A DNA stretch of 64,000 nt. Origin: JAYEHL01 sp041653935 (GTDB lineage Bacteria; Chloroflexota; Dehalococcoidia; E44-bin15). The stretch covers positions 1,142,512-1,206,511 of the forward strand of contig JBAZEO010000001.1 of the NCBI GenBank assembly GCA_041653935.1, given 5' to 3'. Below, one piece after another: positions 24,029 through 32,450 of the stretch; positions within the stretch are counted from its first letter, which is position 1; every line of letters starts with the position of its first letter. A program made the position numbers and the translations under genes. The notes beneath the pieces are model-generated. The model was not told the DNA's origin, did no database searches, and saw nothing but the letters and a program-made list of their open reading frames with translations.

Positions 24029-25225
24029 CTATTTCACCTTCTTGGCGAACTCCTCGATGCGGTCCATCCCGCCCGTGATGTTCTTCATGGAGGTGGCGTA
24101 GGAGAGCCTCAGGTAGTTGTCCGCGCCGAACGGACTGCCGGGAAGGACGGCCACCTTGGCCTCGGTGAGTAAAAGTTCAGTCAAGCCCATCGAGCCCTTT
24201 ATCGGTTTGCCATTGTAGGATTTGTTAAAGAGCTTCGATACGTTGGGGAAGGCGTAGAAAGCGCCGGGCGGCAGGAGGCAGGAGATGCCCAGCATCTTGT
24301 TCAGCCGCTCCACCATATAGTTGCGCCGCTTCTCGAACTCGGCGGCCATGGTCTTCACCGCGTCCTGCGGGCCGGTGAGCGCCGCAAGGGCCGCCTTTTG
24401 CGAGATGGAGACGGGATTGGAGGTGGAGTGGTCCTGCAGGTTGGACATGGCGCCGATGATCTCTTTATCGCCGGCGACGTAGCCGATGCGCCAGCCGGTC
24501 ATGGCATAGGACTTGGAGACGCCGTTGACCACCAGCGTTTTGGCCTTGATCTGCGGGTTGAGCGAGGCGATGCTCACGTTCTCGACCCCGCCGTAGACCA
24601 GCTTATCGTATATCTCGTCGGAGATGACCCATATATTTTTCTCCACGGCGATCTTGGCGATGGCCTCCAACTCTTTCTTGGAATATACCTGCCCCGTGGG
24701 GTTGCTCGGGCTGTTCAGTATAAGTAATTTTGTTTTCTTGGTAATGGCCTTCGACAGCGATGCCGGGGTTATCTTGAAACTGTCTTTCTCCGATGTCTCG
24801 ATGAACACCGGGGTGGCCTCGGCCACGCGCACCATCTCCGGATAGCTGACCCAGTACGGGGCGGGGATGATTACCTCGTCGCCGGGCTCGCACAGGACCT
24901 GGACGATATTATAGATGCTGTGTTTGGCGCCGCAGGAGACGATCACCTGAGAAGGCTCGTATTCCAGGCCTGCGTCCGCCTTGAACCTGTCGCAGATGGC
25001 TTTCTTCAACGGCGGGATGCCGGCCGTCGGCGTGTACTTGGTGAATCCTTCCGAGATCGCCTTTATGGCCGCCTGCTTGATATGCTCCGGCGTATCGAAG
25101 TCCGGCTCGCCCGCGCCGAAACCGATAACGTCTATCCCTTCCGCCTGCATGGCCTTGGCCTTGGCCGTGATGGCCAGCGTGGGGGAAGGACTGATTGCTT
25201 TCGCCCTTTTCGTTAAAGTGCTCAT
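24029..25225 (-). CDS. Class I pyridoxal-phosphate aminotransferase (aspartate aminotransferase family)
   Basis: 398 residues. Aminotransferase of fold type I that moves amino groups between an amino acid and a 2-oxo acid. The PLP-binding Lys is in VSKSYAMTGWRIGYVAGD (near residue 237), with NSPSNPTGQVY near 175 and the C-terminal LRLSYATS containing the carboxylate-binding Arg. It begins MSTLTKRAKAISPSPTLAIT, typical of the AspC/AspAT Ib group. Aspartate or a broad amino-acid range is likely but not proven. Its last 14 codons are duplicated at 20785-20835. Confidence 0.9.
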   Translation of the reverse strand: MSTLTKRAKAISPSPTLAITAKAKAMQAEGIDVIGFGAGEPDFDTPEHIKQAAIKAISEGFTKYTPTAGIPPLKKAICDRFKADAGLEYEPSQVIVSCGAKHSIYNIVQVLCEPGDEVIIPAPYWVSYPEMVRVAEATPVFIETSEKDSFKITPASLSKAITKKTKLLILNSPSNPTGQVYSKKELEAIAKIAVEKNIWVISDEIYDKLVYGGVENVSIASLNPQIKAKTLVVNGVSKSYAMTGWRIGYVAGDKEIIGAMSNLQDHSTSNPVSISQKAALAALTGPQDAVKTMAAEFEKRRNYMVERLNKMLGISCLLPPGAFYAFPNVSKLFNKSYNGKPIKGSMGLTELLLTEAKVAVLPGSPFGADNYLRLSYATSMKNITGGMDRIEEFAKKVK

Positions 25226-25376
25226 GATTTCCTCCGGGTTACCAAAATTAGCGCCAGCGCCCGATGGTTATTGAAAGAGGCCTCGGCAACAAGCCGGAAA
25301 CCCGTTTCCGTTTCGCTCCAGGCCTGGCCGAGGTGTAATGATACCATGAAGATTCATTTTTGGAAATGGGGGACGA

Positions 25377-25467
25377 CCCTCACCCTGGCCCTCTCCCTGC
25401 GAAGGGAGAGGGAGATGTTTTTTAAAGCTATCTCCCCCTAACCCCCTCTTCTAAAAAGAGGGGGAAC
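25377..25467. repeat. Repeat type R2, copy 2
   Basis: CCCTCACCCTGGCCCTCTCC then CTCTCCCTGCGAAGGGAGAG and CCCCCTCTTCTAAAAAGAGGGGG; near-identical to 9098-9190. Confidence 0.85.
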
Positions 25468-25549
25468 AGATACGTCTCAGGGAACGTTCGAACCTTTACT
25501 ACAGCCCTCTCCCCACAGCGTAAGAGGTTAGCCCCCAATAACGACCATT

Positions 25550-25634
25550 TACAGCTGCGGCGCGCAAAATTGTTCGTATGTGCATGGTACTTCGTCCATG
25601 CACATACATGAAGGGTCGTTTATAGCTGTATACG
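25550..25634. repeat. Repeat type R3, copy 2 (compensated hairpin)
   Basis: TACAGCTGCGGCGCGCAAAA, then GTATGTGCATGG / CCATGCACATAC. Compared with 8921-9006, the stem C-G pair has become T-A on both arms, so pairing is preserved. Confidence 0.85.
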
Positions 25635-25769
25635 TACATTCAGACTTCTCGCGATGCCTGGGGCGACGCAATGTTACAGCCCTCGACTGTGAAGCAGAGG
25701 AGGTTAGCTACCCACAGAGGTGCAGGAGAATCATCTCCTGCCGGGGTTTGGGGGTGTCCCCCAAAATTA

Positions 25770-25850
25770 AAGTCCCCCAACGTATGGGGGATTTAGGGGG
25801 TTCGGTTATTGAGACCCCCTTTCAAGGGGGACAGCAGGGGGTCTCAATAA
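25770..25850. repeat. Repeat type R1, copy 2
   Basis: AGTCCCCCAACGTATGGGGG, ATTTAGGGGGTTCGGTTATT, then GAGACCCCCT...AGGGGGACAGCAGGGGGTCTC. See 9295 and 33859. Confidence 0.85.
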
Positions 25851-25957
25851 TATATTAATCTCCCTCGTCAGAGTTGACTGCTGATTCGTATTTACTGTAT
25901 ACTATATTTTTGGAAAAATCTCTTTAACTGCGTCTAATTTTAGAGAAAGGATAACGT

Positions 25958-27409
25958 ATGGCAGTAGGAATAACTTCGTATGGCGCTTACATACCCCTGT
26001 ACCGGATGTCACGCGATGTTTTCTACAAAGCTTGGGGCGGCGCAAAAATGGCTGGCGAGCGCGCCGTTTGCAACTATGATGAAGACACCGTAACGATGGC
26101 ACAGGCAGCAGCCGCCGACTGTTTGACGGGCATTGACCCGAAGAAAGTCGACGGCCTCTTTTTTGCTACGACCACCCAGACCTACATGGAGAGGCTGGGA
26201 GCCGGCATCCTGGCTGTAGCATGTGATATGCGTGACGATGTCCGCACCATGGACGTCACCGACACGCTGCGGGCGGGCACATCCGCGTTCGCCTGCGCGG
26301 TAGATGCGGTCAAGGCCGGAACTACCAAGAGCATCCTGGTCACCACGTCGGATCACCGCATGGCGGCGCCGGCGGGCGACTTTGAGATGGCGCTGGGAGA
26401 CGGCGCGGCGGCTCTGCTCATCGGCAGTGAGAACGTGATTGCCACAGTGGAAGGCAGCTATCACACCTCCGATGAGTTCTCCGGCATCTGGCGCCCCGAG
26501 GGCGAGCAGTTCATCCGCTCGTGGGAAGACCGCATGGTCTACGACAAGGGCTACTCCCTGATCCTCGAAGAAGGGATCAAGGGCCTGCTCAAGAAATATA
26601 ATATGAAGGTCGGCGATTTCACCAAGTTCGTATACGATACCACGCTGCAGAGCGGAAGGCACGGGCAGATGGCGAAATCGCTCAAACTGGAAGATAAGCA
26701 GATCCAGAACCACCTGTTCGACACCATCGGCAATATCGGCACCGCCCACGCAACAATGATGCTGGTGGCGGCGCTGGAAGAGGCCAAGCCCGGCGACAAG
26801 ATTCTCTGGGCCAGCTACAACAACGGCGTCGACGCGTTCATACTGCAGGTAACGCCGGAGATTACGAAGCTGGCGCCGCGGCGCGGCTACAAGAAACACC
26901 TGGCCGCTAAAAAAATGCTGGAAAACAACGACCGCTACCTGCGCTGGCGCAAGCTGGTACCGCTGGAGAGGGCGCGCCGCTCCGAGCAGTCGCCGACATC
27001 CATATCCACACTCAGGCGCGACAAGAGGATCGCATTGGCGCTCTACGGCGTCAGGTGCAAGAAGTGCAACACCCCGCAGTTCAGCCAGGGCGGCAGCTAC
27101 GGCTACCTGACCCCGCTGAGGGTCTGTGTAGATTGCATGGCCATCGATGAGATGGAACCCTACAGGTTCTCCGGCAAGAAGGCCAAGATATTCACCTACA
27201 CCGAAGACAACCTCGCTGACAGCAACGACCCGCCCACCACCGTAACGGTCATCGACTGGGACGGCGGCGGACGCGGCATATTCGATATGACAGACCGCGG
27301 AGGCGTAAAGCTGGATGTCGGTACAGAGGTCGAGACGACATTCAGGAAGCTCTATTACGACCGCGGTGTACACAACTACTTCTGGAAGACGCGCCCCGTA
27401 AGGTGCTAA
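25958..27409 (+). CDS. HMG-CoA-synthase-like protein fused to DUF35 (copy 2), catalytic residues missing
   Basis: 483 residues from ATG 25958 with AAAGGATAAC upstream. Same build as the protein at 9471: an HMG-CoA-synthase fold (VGITSYGAYIPLYRM, HLFDTIGNIGTAHA) up to about residue 330, then DUF35 with CKKC and CVDC zinc knuckles and an OB fold ending RGVHNYFWKTRPVRC. The nucleophile Cys is Leu104 (TDTLRAGTSAF). The Glu is replaced by Thr (ATTTQTYM), and the His motif reads VYDTTLQSGRHG. Catalytic loss differs in detail from copy 1, so each protein lost or never had the triad in its own way. The thiolase gene follows after 13 bases. Confidence 0.85.
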   Translation: MAVGITSYGAYIPLYRMSRDVFYKAWGGAKMAGERAVCNYDEDTVTMAQAAAADCLTGIDPKKVDGLFFATTTQTYMERLGAGILAVACDMRDDVRTMDVTDTLRAGTSAFACAVDAVKAGTTKSILVTTSDHRMAAPAGDFEMALGDGAAALLIGSENVIATVEGSYHTSDEFSGIWRPEGEQFIRSWEDRMVYDKGYSLILEEGIKGLLKKYNMKVGDFTKFVYDTTLQSGRHGQMAKSLKLEDKQIQNHLFDTIGNIGTAHATMMLVAALEEAKPGDKILWASYNNGVDAFILQVTPEITKLAPRRGYKKHLAAKKMLENNDRYLRWRKLVPLERARRSEQSPTSISTLRRDKRIALALYGVRCKKCNTPQFSQGGSYGYLTPLRVCVDCMAIDEMEPYRFSGKKAKIFTYTEDNLADSNDPPTTVTVIDWDGGGRGIFDMTDRGGVKLDVGTEVETTFRKLYYDRGVHNYFWKTRPVRC

Positions 27410-27422
27410 AGGAAGGATTACT

Positions 27423-28601
27423 ATGGTTGAGAGTATTAAAGATAGAGTAGCAATCATCGGAATGGGATGCACCAAGTTCGGCGAGCTTTGGGACAAAAGC
27501 CGCGTCGACCTGATCGTGGATGCAGCTAAGGACTGCTACAAGGACGCCGGAATGGAGCAGAAGGACATCCAGGCAGCGTGGGTATCCACCTACTACGATA
27601 CATCGGGAATCACCGGACAGGCGCTGGCCGCCCCGCTGAGGCTGCCGTACCTGCCCATAACCAGGGTTGAGAACGCCTGCGCCTCCGCCTCCGATGCCCT
27701 GCGGAACGCTTCCTACGCGGTAGCCGCCGGCATTTACGACCGCGTGCTGGTCGTCGGCGTTGAGAAGATCAAAGACCAGGGGCTGAGCGGACTCGCCGTG
27801 CGCAACCTGGACATGGGCGGACTGATGTTCTCCATGACCATGCCCGGCATGTTCTCCATGCTGGCCACGAAATATTTCTCGCACTACAACATCACACCCG
27901 AGGACGGCAAGAAGATGCTGGCGCACGTCTCGTGGAAGAGCCACAAGAACGGCGTGAACAGCCCCAATGCCCACTTCCGCAAGGAAGTCAGCATGGACCA
28001 GATCATAAAGGCCCCCATCATCGCCTGGCCGCTGGGACTCTTCGACTGCTGCGGCGTCTCCGACGGCGCGGCGGCCGCCATCATAGTGCCGGCCAAGGAC
28101 GCCAAGAAATATCGCAAAGACCCGGTCTACATCAAGGCGCTTCAGATGAGCGTGGCCCCCGGCGACGGGACAACATCGACCAAATACGACTATCTGCATG
28201 TCGAGTCCACCGTTCGCGCCGGCAATGCGGCCTACATCGAGGCCGGCGTCAAGACGCCGCGCGAGGAGATCGGCATGGCCGAGGTTCATGACTGCTTCTC
28301 CATCACGGAGGCGGTGACCATGGAAGACCTGAGGTTCAGCCCGCGCGGGAAGATGAAAGAGGACATCGAGTCGGGATTCTTCGACCTTGAAGGCCCTCTG
28401 TCAGTACAGCCCGACGGCGGCCTGAAGTGCTTCGGACACCCCATCGGCGCCACCGGTTTGAGAATGATTTACGAGATGTACAAGCAGTTGCAGGGCAAGG
28501 CCGACAAGCGTCAGCTCAAGAACCCGAAGCTGGGCCTGACCCACAACCTGGGCGGACAGCCGCCACATTGTACGATTTTCGTCGGTCTCTTCGGAACCTA
28601 A
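27423..28601 (+). CDS. SCP2-type thiolase / acetyl-CoA acetyltransferase (copy 2)
   Basis: 392 residues, ribosome site AAGGAAGG. The active Cys is Cys86 in RVENACASASDAL, and the His motif is KCFGHPIGATG, with AEVHDCFSITEA and THNLGGQP also present. All expected thiolase residues are there. It pairs with the DUF35 fusion just upstream, exactly as at 10904, and is followed by four acyl-CoA dehydrogenase genes, so this copy probably ends a beta-oxidation-like route started by those enzymes. Substrate unknown. Sequence divergence from copy 1 suggests a different substrate. Confidence 0.9.
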   Translation: MVESIKDRVAIIGMGCTKFGELWDKSRVDLIVDAAKDCYKDAGMEQKDIQAAWVSTYYDTSGITGQALAAPLRLPYLPITRVENACASASDALRNASYAVAAGIYDRVLVVGVEKIKDQGLSGLAVRNLDMGGLMFSMTMPGMFSMLATKYFSHYNITPEDGKKMLAHVSWKSHKNGVNSPNAHFRKEVSMDQIIKAPIIAWPLGLFDCCGVSDGAAAAIIVPAKDAKKYRKDPVYIKALQMSVAPGDGTTSTKYDYLHVESTVRAGNAAYIEAGVKTPREEIGMAEVHDCFSITEAVTMEDLRFSPRGKMKEDIESGFFDLEGPLSVQPDGGLKCFGHPIGATGLRMIYEMYKQLQGKADKRQLKNPKLGLTHNLGGQPPHCTIFVGLFGT

Positions 28602-28625
28602 ACATTCGCATAACGAGAAACATCC

Positions 28626-28660
28626 GCATGGCGAGACAGGGTACCGTTCTCGCCATGCGC
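28626..28660 (+). terminator. Hairpin between thiolase and dehydrogenase genes
   Basis: GCATGGCGAGA-N8-TCTCGCCATGC is a perfect 11-base stem but lacks a T-run. It may be a processing or partial termination site rather than a full terminator. Confidence 0.45.
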
Positions 28661-28762
28661 CATGTATAAAAGGAACTTCCGGGAAGCGGAATCGACGCCT
28701 CGCCCGGAGGTCAAAAAAATAAAATAAGGGACTATAGGCTAAATCCAAGGAAGGGAGTAAAA

Positions 28763-29959
28763 ATGGACTTCCAACTTACCCCGCAACAAGAGGCCTTAAA
28801 GAAAGAGTTTGACACCTTCTTCGAGGCTGAGATGAAGAAGGCCCCGGAAGGATGGATGTGGGGCCTGGATGGACTGTATAACGACATCGGCTGGCCTTTC
28901 AACAAGTACATGGCGAAACGGCTGGCGGAGAAGGGTTGGCTGGTCCGGCCCTGGCCCAAGGAATACGGCGGCAGCAGCGCCCCCATGATGGAGCAGCTCA
29001 TATTCAGCGATTCCATCGGTTACTACTGCGCCCCCGGCGTCGACCCATTAGGCATCGGCATGATTGGGCCTACGCTGCTGGCGCTGGGCAACGATGAGCA
29101 GAAGAAACAGCACCTGCCGCCCATAGCGAAGGCAGAGAAGTTCTGGTGTCAGGGCTGGAGCGAGCCCAACGCCGGTTCCGACCTGGCCTCGCTGACGACA
29201 AAGGCCGTCAAGGACGGCGACGACTGGATTATCAACGGCCAGAAGTGCTGGAACACCGGCGCGCACAGGGCAGACTGGAGCTTCATGCTGGCCAGGACTG
29301 ATCCCGCGGCCAGGCGCAGCAAGGGCATTACCTTCTTCCTCGTCGATATGAAGAGCCCGGGCGTCACCGTGCGCCCGATACCGGGCATGGACGGCTCCGA
29401 GCACTTCAACGAGATATTCTTCGACAACGTGCGCGTGCCGTCGCGGAATATTGTGGGACAGGTGAACCAGGGCTGGGCCGTGACCAATGCTACCATGAAC
29501 TTCGAGCGCTCCAGCGTGGGTGTCATCTCAGGAATCAAGCGCGCGCTCAACGAGCTGGTAATATACTGCCAGCAAAACAATTTGAAGAACAAGCCATTGA
29601 AGGATAACCCGCATGTGCGCCATCGACTGGCGCAACTGTTCATCGACATCGAGACCGGACACGCCATGAGCTATCGCTGCGGATGGATGCAGGAGAAGGG
29701 CGACCTTCTCGGCGCCGCCTCGGCATCGTGCGGCGCCAAGGTATTCAGCACCGAGCTGTGGCAGCGTTGCGCCTTCACCGGCGTCGAGATCATGGGGCTC
29801 TACGGCACGGTGGCGCACACATCGAAGACGCTGGCGCCGATCAGAGGACAGTTCGAGAACCTGGTCCAGATTACACCGGGTTACAAACTCGGCGGCGGCA
29901 CTTCGGAAATTATGAAAAATATAATCGCCTGGATTGGCCTAGGGCTGCCCAGGAAGTAA
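28763..29959 (+). CDS. Acyl-CoA dehydrogenase, large-type subunit (pair 1)
   Basis: 398 residues, ribosome site AAGGAAGGGAG. Family marks: WPKEYGGSSAP near residue 55, CQGWSEPNAGSDLASL near 130 (flavin contact), FFDNVRVPSRNIVG and IMGLYGTVAHTS. The C-terminal loop that usually carries the catalytic Glu (YEGT) reads KLGGGTSEIMKN, so Gly replaces it. The smaller dehydrogenase starts 17 bases downstream. Large plus small pairs of this kind form heterotetramers in actinobacterial sterol side-chain degradation (FadE28-FadE29 type). The same architecture is inferred here. Substrate unknown. Confidence 0.88.
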   Translation: MDFQLTPQQEALKKEFDTFFEAEMKKAPEGWMWGLDGLYNDIGWPFNKYMAKRLAEKGWLVRPWPKEYGGSSAPMMEQLIFSDSIGYYCAPGVDPLGIGMIGPTLLALGNDEQKKQHLPPIAKAEKFWCQGWSEPNAGSDLASLTTKAVKDGDDWIINGQKCWNTGAHRADWSFMLARTDPAARRSKGITFFLVDMKSPGVTVRPIPGMDGSEHFNEIFFDNVRVPSRNIVGQVNQGWAVTNATMNFERSSVGVISGIKRALNELVIYCQQNNLKNKPLKDNPHVRHRLAQLFIDIETGHAMSYRCGWMQEKGDLLGAASASCGAKVFSTELWQRCAFTGVEIMGLYGTVAHTSKTLAPIRGQFENLVQITPGYKLGGGTSEIMKNIIAWIGLGLPRK

Positions 29960-29976
29960 GACGAGAGGAGCGAATC

Positions 29977-31110
29977 ATGAATCTTGATTTCAGCGAAGAG
30001 CAGGATATGCTCCGAAACTCGGCTCGCCAGTTCGTGTCCACCGAGTGCACCAAGGCGAAGGTCCGAGAGCTTGAAAAAAGCAAAGAGGGTTATTCGCCGG
30101 AGATCTGGCGCAAGATGGCGGAACTCGGCTGGTTCGGGCTGATGATACCGGATCAGTATAACGGCATGGGCATGAAACTCCTCGACCTGATGGTCGTATT
30201 CGAAGAGGTCGGGAAGAACATACTGCCCAGCCCCTTCCTCGTCAACACGGCGCTGGCAACGCCGCCTATCGTCGAGGCCGGCTCCGAGGCGTTGAAGAAG
30301 GAGTTCCTGCCCAAGATAGCGGCGGGAGAGATAATACTGACCATGGCACTCACCGAGAAGAGCGTAGGCTATACCCCCGATTGCATCCAGATGAAGGCGG
30401 AGGCCAAGGGCGACAACTTCGTGCTCAACGGCACCAAGCTGTTCGTGGAGTACGCCACGGCCGCCAACTGCCTGGTCGTAGTGGCCAGGACCAAGAGCGG
30501 AGGCAAGCCCGAGGATGGCATAACGCTGTTCCTTGTCGATGCAAAGTCGAAGGGGATAACGATAACGCCTTTCGACACCACCGCCGCCGACAAGCAGTGC
30601 GAGGTCGTCTTCAAGGATGTGAGTGTCGCCAAGAACCGCGTCATCGGCGAGGTAAATAAGGGCTGGCCCGTAGTGCAGAGCGCGCTGCGCCAGGCCACCA
30701 TCGCCAAGTGCGCCGAGATGGTCGGCGGCATGGCTGCCATCCAGGAGATGGCCACGGCCTACGCCAAGGAGAGGGTGCAGTACGGGGCGGTCATCGGTTC
30801 CTATCAGGCCATCCAGCATAAACTGGCGGAGTTATACCTGCGATCCAGCATGTCCAAAAACATCCTCTACGAAGCGGCATGGATGGCCCAGGAGGGCATG
30901 GACTGCGACTGGAAGGTTTCCACATGCAAGGCGTGGTGCAACGAGGCCTATAGGATGGTTACAGAGGAGGGTGTGCATGTCCACGGCGCTATTGGAACGA
31001 CGCGCGACCATGACGCCAGCCTGTACTATCGCAGGGCCCGGGCAGCATATTCGATATTCGGCGACACGGAAGACCACAGGGAAGTGGTAGCGAAAAAGAT
31101 GGGGCTCTAG
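29977..31110 (+). CDS. Acyl-CoA dehydrogenase, small-type subunit (pair 1)
   Basis: 377 residues from ATG 29977 with GAGAGGAG upstream. N-terminal MNLDFSEEQDMLRNSARQF, then MALTEKSVGYTP in the flavin-contact position (the usual ESSAGSD is altered) and VHVHGAIGTTRDHDASLYYRR near the C-terminus. It ends DTEDHREVVAKKMGL. It lacks the YEGT glutamate. It would pair with the 28763 product, the two together making the FAD sites. It is tightly linked (17 bases) to its partner. Confidence 0.87.
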   Translation: MNLDFSEEQDMLRNSARQFVSTECTKAKVRELEKSKEGYSPEIWRKMAELGWFGLMIPDQYNGMGMKLLDLMVVFEEVGKNILPSPFLVNTALATPPIVEAGSEALKKEFLPKIAAGEIILTMALTEKSVGYTPDCIQMKAEAKGDNFVLNGTKLFVEYATAANCLVVVARTKSGGKPEDGITLFLVDAKSKGITITPFDTTAADKQCEVVFKDVSVAKNRVIGEVNKGWPVVQSALRQATIAKCAEMVGGMAAIQEMATAYAKERVQYGAVIGSYQAIQHKLAELYLRSSMSKNILYEAAWMAQEGMDCDWKVSTCKAWCNEAYRMVTEEGVHVHGAIGTTRDHDASLYYRRARAAYSIFGDTEDHREVVAKKMGL

Positions 31111-31132
31111 TCCCCGTCGACATTTGAACCTT

Positions 31133-31168
31133 AATGTAGGGGCTATCCTTGTGATCGCCCAAGGATAG
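31133..31168. repeat. Repeat type R4 (short form)
   Basis: TGTAGGGGCTATCCTTGTGA then CGCCCAAGGATAG, a partial palindrome of the GTAGGGGC family, in the 115-base gap between the two dehydrogenase pairs. Confidence 0.5.
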
Positions 31169-31225
31169 AGGGGGTTGATGGCCCCCGACCGAAAAGGAAA
31201 AATCTCTCTAAGAGAGGTGGAAAAT

Positions 31226-32410
31226 ATGGATTTTAATTTCACACCGGAACAGGTAGCGTTCCGACAGGAAGTCAAAGACTTTATAGCAAAAGAGATCCCG
31301 CCCGAGTTCGAAGCAGGTGTGGGCGGGCACGTGGAGTCCGACGCGGACTGGAAGTTCGCGCGTTCCATCACCAAGAAGCTCTCCGAGAAGGGCTGGCTCA
31401 ACATCGCCTGGCCCAAGGAGTACGGCGGCAAGGACGCGCACATGTTCAGCGTCATCATCAACGATGAGTTCAACTACCGCGGCGCTCCCGGCCTGGACTT
31501 CGGCGGCATCGGAATGCTGGCCCCGGCCCTCATGGCCCACGGCAACGAGGAGCAGAAGAAAGAGCACCTGGGCAGGATCGCGCGTGGAGAGGTAATCTGG
31601 TGTCAGGGCTGGAGCGAGCCCGGAGCGGGCTCTGACCTGCCGGCAATGACTACCAAGGCGGTGGAGGACGGCGACTCCTACGTAATCAACGGACAGAAGG
31701 TATGGACCAGCCTGGCACACCACGCTGACTGGTGCTTCCTCCTGGCTAAGACTGACATGAACGCGGTGCCCAAGCACCGGGGCATCACCTTCTTCTTGGT
31801 CAACTTCAAGACGCCCGGCATCACCATCAACCCGCTGACGACCATGGCCAACGAGCATTGCTTCTCAGAGGTATTCTACGATAACGTCAGGGTGCCCAAG
31901 AAGAACATCGTGGGCAAGGTCAACGGCGGATTCAAGGTCGCCATGACCGCGGCGAGCTTCGAGCGCTCCGGCATCTACAGGATCGCGCGCGCGCTGGGCA
32001 ACGTCGATAAGCTCATCGAGTTCGCCAAGAAGCCGCTGCCCGGCGGGCACATCATCGGCAAGGACCCATACGTCAGACAGAAGCTGACCAGCCTGTACAT
32101 CGAGGGACGCATCGCACGGCTCCTGGCCTATCGCGTCGCCTGGCTGCAGACCACGGGCGCGCAGCCCGATTGGGAATCATCCATCGCGCGCGTACACGGC
32201 AGCGAGTTCCAGCAGCACGTCGGCGAGGTCGGCGCTGAGATCATGGGACTATACGGCACGCTGTTCAAAGAGTCGAAGTGGGGCAACGAGAAGTATTCCA
32301 TCGCACGCGAGTCGCTGCTTGGAATCGGAGCCACCATCGCGGCCGGCACATCGGAAGTACAGAGGAATGCCATCGCTGAGAGATGCTTCGGCATGCCGAA
32401 ATCATATTAA
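31226..32410 (+). CDS. Acyl-CoA dehydrogenase, large-type subunit (pair 2)
   Basis: 394 residues. ATG 31226 is chosen over an in-frame ATG 51 bases upstream because AGAGAGGTGG precedes it and MDFNFTPEQ matches the paralogue's N-terminus. Marks: WPKEYGGKDAH, CQGWSEPGAGSDLPAM, FYDNVRVPKKNIVG, IMGLYGTLFKES. The C-terminal loop reads TIAAGTSEVQRNAIAER, again without the YEGT glutamate. It is a paralogue of the 28763 protein and is followed by its own small partner, so the locus carries two parallel large+small dehydrogenase sets. Confidence 0.88.
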   Translation: MDFNFTPEQVAFRQEVKDFIAKEIPPEFEAGVGGHVESDADWKFARSITKKLSEKGWLNIAWPKEYGGKDAHMFSVIINDEFNYRGAPGLDFGGIGMLAPALMAHGNEEQKKEHLGRIARGEVIWCQGWSEPGAGSDLPAMTTKAVEDGDSYVINGQKVWTSLAHHADWCFLLAKTDMNAVPKHRGITFFLVNFKTPGITINPLTTMANEHCFSEVFYDNVRVPKKNIVGKVNGGFKVAMTAASFERSGIYRIARALGNVDKLIEFAKKPLPGGHIIGKDPYVRQKLTSLYIEGRIARLLAYRVAWLQTTGAQPDWESSIARVHGSEFQQHVGEVGAEIMGLYGTLFKESKWGNEKYSIARESLLGIGATIAAGTSEVQRNAIAERCFGMPKSY

Positions 32411-32450
32411 ATTTAGTAAATAATCTCCAAGGGGGAAAGGAGCGGGAAAT

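Larger units (their letters stand above)
25226..25957. other. 730-base gene-free block of dispersed repeats
   Basis: No gene seen. It contains R2 (25377-25467), R3 (25550-25634), R6-like palindromes (25700-25768) and R1 (25770-25850), the same families as 8921-9370 but in a different order. The last 100 bases before the gene at 25958 are A/T-rich and probably hold its promoter (for example TATACTATATTT near 25899-25910). Confidence 0.65.

Noticed and set aside
26009..27496. 495-codon open frame on the minus strand
   Set aside because: Mirror image of the second HMG-CoA-synthase-like gene; same reasons as for 9516-10850.
31175..31225. 17-residue N-terminal extension of the large dehydrogenase of pair 2
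   Set aside because: The extension is translated from repeat-derived sequence, while ATG 31226 has a proper ribosome site and matches the paralogue.
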